Shown here in pieces: positions 11,206 through 22,081 of a stretch of 64,000 nt of DNA. Positions within the stretch are counted from its first letter, which is position 1; each line of letters opens with the position of its first letter. The notes below the pieces were generated by a model, which saw only the letters and a list, made by a program, of their open reading frames with translations, ran no database searches and had not been told where the DNA came from. The stretch is from Dryococelus australis (lineage: Eukaryota > Arthropoda > Insecta > Phasmatodea > Phasmatidae), in NCBI GenBank assembly GCA_029891345.1, contig CM056995.1:84073895-84137894 (forward strand), read 5' to 3'. The translations under genes were made by a program, and so were the position numbers.

Positions 11206-14200
11206 ATCAAAGGACTATATGGCAACTGGGACGTTTTAACATTGTCAACATGCGAGACATGCTACAACAGCGCTCCTATCGGTTTGTGCTGACGAATACC
11301 CGGGAAATTCAAATTTACATGGCTCGGCATACGCGATTTAAGTGCAGTTGTCGTCTCGCAGTATTAAAACGTATTGTTTTGCCGAATGTAATATAATAGT
11401 TGCTTATTCATATTACTATGCCGTATTTTAAAATGCACTTGAAGCATAAATATTGTCACTTGAAACAAGGACAATCAGTTGTAACAAAATCATGTTACTG
11501 GGCAGCCTTATATATTGCAAATTACAAAGGACAAATGTTAATCAATTATAAGTAAGAGAATGGAATGCAAAGCGGCATTTAATTTGTCAGATACATAACC
11601 TACTGCATTTATTCAATAAATTCCTGAGAATGTAGCTGTCACTAAGCTTATATTTCTATATATATAAAAAAAAAGTCGGGAATGAACATAACCAAAGAAA
11701 ATTTTTTTGGACTGAGAAAACTCCACAACTTATATGCGTTTTATTAACAAAAGATTAATTAAAAATAGCTCTACTACAGTTAGTGATTTAACACTATGAC
11801 TTTTATTAGTTATATAAGCAGCAATATCTTTTATATATTTAAGATTGACCTAGAGCAACAAAATAATTGGCCTAAATATTAACTTACTGCGTTTTGAAGT
11901 TTTTATCATTAAATTAGCAACAAAAAAAATAGTTCACAAATTTCTATTCCTAACAGATATGGTTTTTATTCTGCTTTCTTCTTTCGTAGAAGGCATATTT
12001 TGGTTGGAAATACATTTTCAAGACAGGAACATTTTGGAGAAATAAATTTTTACATGATAAAAATGTATACTCAATTATATTGTTTAAGTTTTAATTTCCT
12101 GAATTTACCACCAAGATAAATAAACACATATCCAGCATGTTGCATTTTATTTCAAAGTGCGTATTCGTATCTACAGAATTTCGTCAGAAGATGGTGGCCC
12201 ATCCGTCGGTCCATTCAAAGTTAAAGTTTGACATATAAAAAAACGTTGCCTTGCCATTGGTCTATGATCATGTGACTGCCTGACGGGTGCGACGGATGGT
12301 TGAGAGTCCACCTTTACACATATAAATCAGTTTTGTCGTGCAGTTATGCCACAACTACACTGCCTCAAGTGAAATACAGGCAGCTATGGTAAACCCACTG
12401 GCAGCCTTGCTTCAACCATAAGTAACAATCATTTGAAACCTCAGTTACTTCTTCATAACCTGATTGAACCAGTTATGAAATTTTGGGGGCTGTAACAAAA
12501 AATTATACACAAAGGACTATTCTATAGCTTGGTAATATCTAGTGACTGTTCATCAACAAAACAAAGTATCTTTGTAGTACACAGCAACTTGGGATTGGGG
12601 GAAATTTTAATCAAAATGGGTGTACTATCAAATTTGTAACTGTACTGAAGGGGCACAGTCAAGTACAGAAGGGGCAAGATTATCGCCTCCTCCTTCCGCT
12701 CGTTTCCAAATGCTGGTTTCATAGACACTAATTGATCATTTCATCATTTAGCAGGTTTTTATAAATTATGGTAAACTGCTCACCTCACTCCTTATAAAAT
12801 GTTTTATTTCTATTTAGTTATGTAAAAAGAAACACACACACCCAAACATAACACACAGAGCGAAACTGTGTTCAAAGTTAACATTTAGTACAATAGTATT
12901 TTAACATGTAGTAGTGTTCAGTTCGGATGCTATTAAGTCACTTGTTCAGAACTGGTTATGATTTGGTAATTTAGGATTTTAGTATGTATCGTTCCATAGT
13001 TAAATATCAAATGCGTCATTATTTTACTTGACTAATTCAGTCATGTTACCTTTTAGAATACTATGTCAGTGCATATGGAAAGTACCCCAATTAAATTTCG
13101 TAGAACTATTAAGTTTGATTATTACTCTGACCATCACACATGGTGTGTTCATATGGTAAATACATGCATCGGAACACAACTTCCTACTTAAGACATCCAT
13201 TTTCTTGGCTAGTGTAGATAATCCATGGAAGAAGAAGCAATGTTGACTTCAAAATGCAGCTTTCAACAACACAATGGTACACCTATACCAAATATGAAAA
13301 TGTACCATTGCCTCTGATATCATGCCACTTAAGTGACATTTGAGAGATTATAGATGAGATATATAATTGAAATACTACACAAATTATAAATAAGGTCTAC
13401 TGTATTAAGGAGAGTATTTCAGAACATAACTAGATGACAATCTTTAAACATTTTAATCAATCATTTCCCACCATTTACTAATGAAATTTATGCAGTACAG
13501 CTGGCGCTAGGATAAAAACGCAATTGGTCAAAATATTTTATAGTACATACTAGCATATGCACTCAAGCTCTTCAGCTTATTTACTTCACCTTTCAAGTTT
13601 TGCATGCATTAAGCACATTTAATTTTGTAATTCACTTTCAATAACAAAGCTTATTTCCAAATTTTTATAACATTAGATCATCATGAACAAGTCACTTCTA
13701 ATATCCAACCTGAATTTTACCACAGATTTTCATATGCTTCATGGCAAGAAGACTGGAAAACATGTTGCAGAATTCAAAAGCAGCTGAACTGAAAATAACT
13801 TACCTTGGTCATGAATTTAAGATACTTTCTGTTCAAATTCATGGCACTTGTTATTGTAATGCAATTTGCACATACGTTCTCCAATACTGTGATCACCACA
13901 AACAAAACTGTGTAAATAGGCTGTAATCTGTTTACACAGGTATTAATTTCATGAAGTCTCCTTATATCAGTCTTAATCTGCATTATATAAAAATTCATCT
14001 TTATGTAAGCATTCTTCTACGGAATAGAAGGCCTTATTTAAAAATAATAATTAGCAGCTCTTTTTAATTTATGTTAACTATTAATTTACTTCAAATGACT
14101 GGGATGGTTCTTTATTAGTTTTGTCCCAGCATACTATGGATTTGATGTAAATTTTTAGATTCTGTAGGAGAATAGGTGAAGATGACTAGCTTGTCTGGTG

Positions 14201-14281
14201 TAGTAATAGTGTGCATCACTATTTTTAACTATTTAAATGTTAAACATACTACGATGCATATACATGCATGGAAGAGTGAGA
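11206..14281. other. intergenic spacer between the duplication arms
   Basis: AT-rich DNA with no recognised gene. The only structured piece is a 10-bp inverted repeat, CCATCCGTCG (12199-12208) and its complement (12290-12299), with a TATAAAT word just downstream at about 12322. Open frames here are short and unconserved. Confidence 0.5.
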
Positions 14282-16690
14282 ATTTTGTTATTTATAAATA
14301 GCTGCATACAATGGCTTCTCTCTCCTTATTACTTATTAATCTCACTATTTTCTTCTGTATTCTAAAAGCCCGTTTCCATTCTGTCGATTTACCCCAAAAT
14401 ATGATTCCATAATTGATTATGGACTGAATATTTGAGAAATAGTATGCAAGTATTGTATTATTATTACAAATATTTTTTTTTAAGGTATGTACTGCAAAAC
14501 ATCTGTTTTCTGTCTTCAAGATATGATTTAAACATATTGTTGGTTACACCTCTTACTCCACACTGTCCAGGTTTTTGCAATAAAATATTGTGGTCGACAC
14601 AATCAAAAGCCTTTGAAAGATCTGCGAATACATCTGTTGAGAATCGTCTCTTAAAAAGAAATTAATATTTTTGAGTAAAACTGTAAATAGCTTGTTCTGT
14701 AGATCTGCCCTCTACAAAGCCATACTGATGCAATAAAATAACCTTGTTTTATACTATCAATTTCTCTAAGATTTTTGGAAAGGACGTAAGAAGATCAATA
14801 GACCTATAGTTATCCATCAATGCTTTGTCACTTTTTTATGTATTGGTACTATTTTTGCATATTTGAGTATCAGGAAAAATTCCCTGGGCAAGACATTCAT
14901 TGAAAATGTAATTCAAAGACAGTTTTATTAAGTAAGAACACTTTATTTTAGCAGAGTCATAGGTACCTCATCTATTCCACAGGAACTTTTACTTTTGTAA
15001 TTTTTAATTACATTTACTATGTCTTCTTCAGAGACAGGTGTGGAAAACAGCATGTTAGCATTCCAAGTGTCAGGTCTTTCGGGTATGTGTGCAGGACTAA
15101 TATTTGCAGCTCTGTGTTCATTTTGAAATTTTGGTGGAATGCTTGTGAAATAGTATTTAAAGCTATTAGATATTTCCTTGCTATTTTCGATTTTAATACC
15201 ATCAACTTCAAGGAAAAGTAAACATGCCCTTGCCTAGGTTTCAATTCATTATTAATAATGTTCCACATTGCTTTTGTTTTATTTGAGGAGGAGGCTATGT
15301 TTTCCCCCCATTGTATTTCTACTATTTGCTACTCCGAGTAACTTATTATACATACATACATACACACACTCGCAATTAGGCTATCACCCCGGTAGGAAGC
15401 TCTCTCACCTCTCTTTCACCCAACCAACTCCTTTTCCACTCCCTTCTTGAACTTACCAACCCCTCTTACAAATACCAATTTCTCCCTCAACACATTCCAC
15501 TCCCTCTCAGACCTCAAAAGCATGTACTGCCTACCCAACTCTGTTCTCCTCCACACCCTCTGAAGCTTCTCACTGTTGTTTCCTCTTCCTCTAAACACCC
15601 CCTTACTTAGCTTGCAGTGTGTCCCTCCCCATCCTCCCTCTTCATTCACCACCCTGTACATCCTTACTTGCTGTTAAACTTTTCTCCTGTCCTTCAATGA
15701 GCTCCACCCCATTTCTTTCTTCATCACTGATGACCTATAGTTCGCTTCTGCATCATCCTGCCCCTGCCTTTTACACCTACCCTTCACCCATCTTGCTGCC
15801 CTTCTCTGCACCTTTTCCAGTTCTCGCACCTCCACCTCCAAATATGGGTCCCATACTGCTGCAGCATATTCTAACATTGACTGTACCATTGTGCCATATG
15901 CCTTCTCCTTCACCTCACAGCTGACTCCATTCAGCACCCTTCCCAGCATAACCAGAGACCTTCTTCCCTTTGCATCCACCCTCTCTACCTGTTTTTTCCA
16001 TCTGAGGTCTCCCTGCAGTACAATTCCTAGATACTTATATTCTGCTTCTTTTTCTATCTCTTGTAACTCCCATCTGTACATTTCCTTGCATATCACTTTC
16101 TTCCTTGTAAATCTCACTATCATATTAATCTGATTTTTCCCCTAATCCCAAACCCATGTCATTTACCATTATGGTAAATGACAAAGGACCCAGCACGCTT
16201 CCCTGACCCCTGGCGTAACCTCCTCTTCCTACCATATTGCCTTCCCCACGTTTACCCTCTGCCTTCGCCCCCTGAGGAAGTCCCCTATCCATTCCACTAC
16301 CCTCCTGTCGGTATCAGTGCCTCCACTTTCCTCATCAATTTTTCTTATTGATTACAGTATAATTTTTGTTTTTCCCCTGGGTTCTTAGCATTTTACACAT
16401 TGTTTTCAACCCCTGTCCTGAGACTGTCAGACCTTTACTAATCCATTTTATTTTCGAGCTACTGCTACATTTGACAGATTTGAGTGAAAAGGCATGATTA
16501 AAATGACAAAGAAATGTATTAATAAAACAGTTCCAGGCAATGTTTGGTTCAGTTAGTGTATAAACATCATCCCATTTTTCATTTCCAAGTAGGCTTTTAA
16601 AAAATTTGCATTTTCATCTAAATATCCATGATTCATCATCAATATTAAAATAAGCTTATGTCCAATTAGTTGCCCTCAAAATTTGTATTT
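14282..16690 (-). mobile_element. LINE remnant (family A, copy 2), interrupted
   Basis: Read on the minus strand from 16690 down, it shows the post-endonuclease linker with KWISKGL (about 16440-16460). After the family B insert (15345-16345) come MWNIINNELK (15268) and a reverse transcriptase palm block with [11 protein letters not shown] (about 14600-14640). The C-terminal block YGIIFWGKS (about 14380-14410) lies in a shifted frame. The segment that should carry YxDD is missing between SYLEDRKQ and the tail. Multiple stops and frameshifts make it a pseudogene. The family is a non-LTR retrotransposon of the jockey/CR1 group. Confidence 0.75.
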
Positions 16691-17668
16691 AAAAAATCCT
16701 TAAAAGGGTGAAATAGAGTTTAAAGAAAATCATGCAATGTTTTTCTATATTGCAGATGATGTTATACAAAAAGATTGGCTTTATATCAGTTTTCTTTATT
16801 TTCCCACGTAATCTTTATTTATTTAACTTAACATCTTATCGACTGCAGGTTCATTAGGGAATGGTAAACCAAGAACACAACGAAGGGAATGCAAGGAATG
16901 AATTGGTCAAATTGTCTTTATTGAGTCTCACCAGAAATTGCATGGAATGAGTTCCGAGAAACCATGGAAATTGCAAATCATGAAGGCTACATTCAGTAGC
17001 TATTAAAAATATGAAAACTTGTTTGGTTGTAAGCCTATATTCTTGTATTGATAAACAGCTGATTTCTTGTTTGTCACTGCAACTCCGCTGACTTGGGGAA
17101 AAAAATTGTAAGAGTGGAGTTTTTATAAGTTGTAGCTTTGTATTGATTTACGAGATGATTTGCCATAACTATCAAATTAATTCCATAAATTCCTACACTG
17201 AAATAGCAAATCGGCATTTAGAAAACTACGTATCTACAGTTTTATAAAAGTGCCTGTACCTCTAACGAGTCCGCAACTTACAGGTTAGACCTTAAATTCA
17301 CGGCACGTTAGTAATCGCAAACGCACTTGCGAAAATTAAACACGCTGCAATTGTTAATTAACAAACGTATGCAGATAACATATCGCTATACACGCAATAG
17401 TTGTGGGATACTTTTCACGAATGTATCCACAGTAGCTATATACAAATACACTAAACACTGGACCCGCATGGCCCGACTCGTACCCATTTTCATACATTAA
17501 TATTGGTTTTCGTTGGCCGCAGAATAGAATCAAAAATAGATTATAGTTTTAATGCGTGTTTACATGCCAAATCCACATTTCACAAACGTAAGAATAACAC
17601 AAATTTAGAGAAAATTCAGAACAACCAGAGAGTTCATATAGGACTCTCAAGACTGTTCAATTGGTGTC
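15235..17668 (-). repeat. right arm of the large inverted duplication
   Basis: This is the inverted counterpart of 9680-11205, split by the family B LINE at 15345-16345. Homology ends near 17668, about 150 bases before the start codon of the DUF5522 gene, so most of the gene's proximal 5' flank exists twice in the window. Confidence 0.8.
15345..16345 (-). mobile_element. LINE fragment (family B, copy 2), nested in family A
   Basis: The minus strand encodes the RT motif around VLGPL-FTIMVND (about 16140-16200). A long open block (16123-15674) follows, with KYLGIVLQGDLRWKKQV and LEYAAAVWDP, typical of the thumb and C-terminus of CR1/jockey-like reverse transcriptases. The 3' tail ends in a TATG microsatellite (15345-15365). 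Flanking DNA matches family A on both sides when compared with the uninterrupted left arm, so this is a younger insertion. About 25 bases of the target seem to be lost. The YxDD region is deleted. Confidence 0.8.
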
Positions 17669-17818
17669 GTGGATTGCGAAGTCACTATGTTTGTGTGCCG
17701 TTTAACGTTCTTATGAGTTTAATGGTCCTTCGAATTATGGATTCCACGAGTTTTGCTGATTTTATGCCGTGTTTAATAGTTTTTTTTTCCCGACGTTTGT
17801 GTTAGTTTTGATGGTTGT

Positions 17819-20800
17819 ATGGCTGATCGGTTAATTCAAGGCCACGTGCTTTTGCACGATAATTTAAAAAATTGCCAGCGGAAATGCACTGGATTGGTGA
17901 AAAACAGCGTGGACGCAAAATATTTAATGGACGTTTCTAACCTAAGATGCGAAGTGTACGTGAATCGTGAAATGGCATTGTTATTGCGCAGGTATTATCA
18001 AACAGGTGTTACACTTTACACGCATTCTGTGGCGGTGCCACAGCTCACTGATCCACTACAAATTGAAAAACGTAAACAGTTTTGGGAGTTGGAAAACGAA
18101 GTTGAGTCGAAAGTTAATTATAATAGTCTGAGCGAAGCAGAGAAGAAAATACATGCTTTTCACAGAGATGCAGTTCTGAAAGGTCACTTTACGTACGATG
18201 ATCCGGACACTGGAGAGAGAGTTCTGACACGTTTAAGGCATTTCTTGAAAGGGGCATGCTGCAGTAATGCTTGTAGACATGTAAGTATAATTAAATCTGC
18301 CAATTATTTTATAATATTATAAAATATGCACGTCTATTTGAACCAGCTGTTGAACTGTTGTAAGAAAATCGCTAAGAATAATTTTTCCGGGGGAAAAAAA
18401 TGGCATGTATAGACCATTCACGGTTACGTCACACATTTCCGAAGGCCTGCCAAAGTTAGGCCCCGTCCACAATTAACTTGGCTTAAATAACATTACTTAC
18501 AAAGCATAAGTGAAACCGTTCTAACCAATTAGAACAAACGAATAGGAAATATTTTTTCCTGTGTGCATAAGTTTACTACAGCAGTTATGATCTTTCACAT
18601 TCTAATTCACCAACGTTAAAAACATGGTGTAACATACTTAGGCCTAAAGATGACCATCTTTAACTTCAAGTCACATAAATAACACCAAGTAAGGGTGGTG
18701 CTACAATTGGCATGTCCCCTATCCTTTCTTGTCTGTCCTCGGCCCTCTGACGTAGCGAGCACTGATTTACCCATTTGATCAGGTGACGCCATGAGCCATG
18801 TCCTCTGTTCTCGGCAAATTGGTCAATTTTTAATTTTTGTTCTCGCTTGTCCCCTGTCCTAGTCTCTTTCATGGAAGAATAAGAATAATTTACCGGTAAA
18901 ATACATGCGAAATCTGTTATAGTAAACAAAAACAGTTGTAGACATGGACATTGAAGCAAATTATGAAGTGTGCTAGTGCCAAGCGGTGCTAATATTGTAA
19001 ATAATTAATATGCGCCTTGCAGTTACGGCATGAATTATCCAAATAAAAGAGGAATTTCAGAAATGCAAAATTGAGGGAAAATTTATTCCATTGAAGGAAT
19101 ATAATTTTGGATAAAAACAGTGTGAATATAAAGAAAATATGTTCAAATAACCAAAAAATTAAATATATTAACTACTATAATCAAAATCGCCATCAGATCA
19201 ACAAATCAGATTTATACTAGCCAAATACTCGTTAATCTAAACAAACAAGTATAAAACAAAATGGCGCAAAGCATTTACTCTATCTGGTATTAGTTTCCGA
19301 AACCTACGTGTTGGGGCAGCTTAGGACATCTATTGTAGCAGTACATTGTGTGCGAGTCTCGTGCCATCAGTAAGGACAGAGGACAGGGGGACATGGCAAT
19401 TGTAGCAGGGCCTTAAGTCATACCCAATACTAGTTGTGGACGTTACTATACCAAATATAGGTTTTTACTTCTTTATGCTATGCATGTTATGTGCACCATG
19501 TCAATTGTGGACAGGGTCTTATACTTTTGGTTACCGATTATATAGCCTTTTTTGACACTCAAACATACACTGCCATGTGACTTATACATTTTAACTGTCA
19601 AATGCTTTGTTTACGGTTTTCAGCTAAGATAATTTGTCTTATTTAAAAAAAAAACCCACTACATATGAATGTTCACAATTTAGACCTATAACCATATTTA
19701 GGTCAGATTTATGACTATTTATGGATAATTCTTAAGACTAGGAGCTTTCTGAAGAAAAAAATCTCTGAAAGTGCTATTTCCACTCTACTAATTACACAGA
19801 ACAAGAATTTACTAGGGCCATCAACATTAGACCAATAAAAACTCCAAAAATGATAGTGGAGATGGCTATGAAAATCAGGGAAATTGTGGGGTAAATAAAA
19901 CACAAAATATTTACATTTTCATTATAAACTTTTACCCCTCAATTTCCCTGCAGTTCAAAGCCCTTTCCATTATAGTATATCGAAATTGTATTGGTAACAT
20001 TGTCAATTTAAGTAATGTTCAGTTCAATCTTTTTTTCATCTAAACAAGTTTTCATGAGACAATATAGTAATATTACAAATACTAGTACAAAAAAATGTTA
20101 AATTGCAAAAAAAAACACACACCTTATTTCTCAGTGCAAATAGGCTACACATGACAATCATTTATGGGGAAACTCCAAGCTTCGCTGAGCGTGATGCTTC
20201 GCTGATGCGTGATGCTTCGCATCACCACCTAAAAAATTTGCTGGTGCGCCTTGAATCACTGTTTTGAGGGTTTACTGCCCTGCTCGGACTGTGGCTCGGT
20301 GCATAATGGTTGGCTACACTCATACAGTAATTTTCCTTGCAAGGGGGCTACACTTGAAAATAATTTGTGGGGAAACTCCCAAGCTTTGCTGATGCGTTGT
20401 AATGACATTGCTCTACGCTGCTCCACCAAATGTTTCAATATTCAAACACCCACACAGTACATAACAGCAGCGATACAGTTCCAGGTGCGAAGGCAATAGC
20501 ATTATCTTTACATCCTGCATGGAATCACACACCAGCTGTCGCCACAAACGAACAGTTGTGTTCGCTTATTCATGTATGGTACACGTTGATATAGTAGGTG
20601 TTAACATTGTCCACCACTATCGGCTGTGCAGTGGCCATACCTGAATGTAGGTAGTATTGTCTGCAGACTAGGTGGTAAATCACTGCAGCGGAATCTTTGT
20701 GTGTGTTTCAACCAAAAACGGTGTGGGTCCTAGACTGTTGGAACAAGGGGACCATTTTTGTTTCATAGGTCATACTGCTCAATAAACCAGCATCAAATAT

Positions 20801-21466
20801 TCATAATTCCTGATGGTATTGAAGTTACCGGCCACTAATAAGAGGTTGGCAACCCCTATTATTTTCATAACAGGGAGTGTTATTAATGAAACTTTGTTCT
20901 AAGGTGAAGATCCCGATAACATAAAACAATGTTCTCTGAATTATACTGTCATTTCATCTGGTGTCAGATGTTTCATTAAATACACTCCAAAATCCCAATT
21001 TTCGGGGTCTTATTTTGCCTTTAATATTTAGTTTAGGTACAAAAATATCCTACATATTTGCAACTTTATTTTGCATAAAGGATTGCCTCATGAAATTTGT
21101 CGGTTGAATTCAACCCTATCTTGTGCATATGTATAATACACATGCACACATACAAGTTGGAACTAATATTTTTCCTCTTGCAAAGCCACTTGCTGGAGAA
21201 AAAAAAACTCATGCACACGCATGTGCGTGCACACACACACACTTGCATGCATGCATGCTAATTTTCATAGCTTTTAATGACAGTTACACAGTGGACAGCA
21301 TTAATTTTACCTCTCTTTTTTACAGTGTATTTATGACCATGTTAAAGTTCCGGAAGTGAAGAAAAAAGGACGAAGGTTTAACTCTGCATTTTGGCTGTAC
21401 AATGAGGTACAGGAAGTTAGTGAAGAAGATGAAATGTTTAAAATTATGTTTCGTGCACCACCATGA
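17819..21466 (+). CDS. DUF5522-family protein (C1orf53-like), two exons
   Basis: Coding exons are 17819-18280 (154 codons) and 21326-21466 (46 codons plus stop), about 200 residues. The function of this family is unknown. The diagnostic block starts with LSEAEKKIHAFHRDAV (residues about 104-119). It continues through HFTYDDPDTGERVLTRLRHF (123-142) and ends in the cluster CCSNACRH|CIYDH, where the bar is the exon junction. Cys147, Cys148, Cys152, Cys155, His154 and His159 could bind a metal (inference). Known relatives share 'YxDPxTGxxVxTxxAHLxRGxCCGxxCRHCPYG' followed by a Lys-rich stretch and FNS. Here KKKGRRFNSAFW follows in exon 2. The donor is CAT|GTAAGT and the acceptor TTTTTTACAG|TGT, both phase 0. 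The N-terminal 100 residues are not recognised; no signal peptide or membrane segment is seen. The frame is intact. No AATAAA is evident shortly after the stop; ATTAAA occurs near 21690. Confidence 0.88.
18459..19518. mobile_element. PIF/Harbinger-like MITE (outer) in the intron
   Basis: The left terminus GGCCCCGTCCACAATT and the reverse complement of the right terminus, GACCCTGTCCACAATT, match at 14 of 16 positions. TTA flanks both ends (18456-18458 and 19519-19521), fitting the 3-bp TWA target duplication of PIF/Harbinger elements. It is about 1.06 kb with no transposase, so non-autonomous. A second similar element is nested inside. Confidence 0.7.
18693..19412. mobile_element. nested MITE (inner) in the intron
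   Basis: The left end reads GGGTGGTGCTACAATTGGCA and the right end, complemented, GGCCCTGCTACAATTGCCA. Matching continues with ATGTCCCC..GTCCT for about 40 bases. TAA precedes the left end and TTA follows the right, compatible with TWA targeting. The termini resemble those of the outer element, so both probably used related transposases. Confidence 0.6.
20135..20398 (+). repeat. 60-bp direct repeat around a short spacer
   Basis: A block with GGCTACAC, then ATTTATGGGGAAACTCC and AAGCTTCGCTGA (20140-20200), recurs at about 20345-20398 with a few changes. The first copy also contains a local duplication of GTGATGCTTCGC. Period is about 200 bases. Origin is unknown; it may be an old transposon end. 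Confidence 0.55.
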
Positions 21467-22073
21467 AAGCGAGCAAATTTGAGGAAAATTTAGAACTTGC
21501 AAGAACCTTTGGCAACAAAATAACATAGGTACTTATCCATAGTTAATCACTTGTGATTGTGAGTTGTGGATGTGAAAAATAATGTTACTAATGAGCACAG
21601 CAGTAGTACTGTCATAATTTAATCATAAACAAACAAAGTCTTCGGGACTGCACCTTTGAATTCTTCCACTTTAAAAAATTACGGGACTTGATTAAAACAC
21701 CAAGCAAAAAAACTGTTTAGTTCAGTTCTTTAATGTTCACAGAAGTGCTCTTAAGAATTTTTAAATTTCTTTTACATTGGTATAAAACATGCCAATGTTA
21801 CAGAGAGGATGCATGTGTTTGGTGGATGTTGGCAATTTAATTACAGGGGGTAAAATTCATCTCATCTTGTAATCTGCCTTGCCAAACTGTTTTTACTACT
21901 TACTACTTTGCTGCTTGTTCAAGTATATTTTAAGGACCGTGGATTTTCGAATATTCGTTCCCGTTATTTATGTTTTACCATTTCTTGTTTATTAATTTTA
22001 GTCCCATCAAAATTCTTATATAAACTATTGTAATTTGCTTGCAGCATTCAATGATCACCTATAGTTTGTTTTC
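21467..22073. other. 3' flank of the DUF5522 gene
   Basis: Presumed 3' untranslated region and intergenic DNA. No canonical AATAAA is seen before the hAT-like element. Nothing else was recognised. Confidence 0.45.
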
Positions 22074-22081
22074 CCCATAAC

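Larger units (their letters stand above)
18281..21325 (+). other. intron of the DUF5522 gene
   Basis: It begins GTAAGT and ends in a pyrimidine-rich tract plus ACAG. It contains two nested MITEs (18459-19518), a 60-bp direct repeat (20135-20398), a CA-rich microsatellite near 21215-21260, and otherwise AT-rich sequence with no recognised exon or RNA. Confidence 0.85.

Noticed and set aside
15619-15924. 101-residue Pro/Ser-rich open frame, + strand
   Set aside because: It is antisense to the LINE reverse transcriptase C-terminus on the minus strand.
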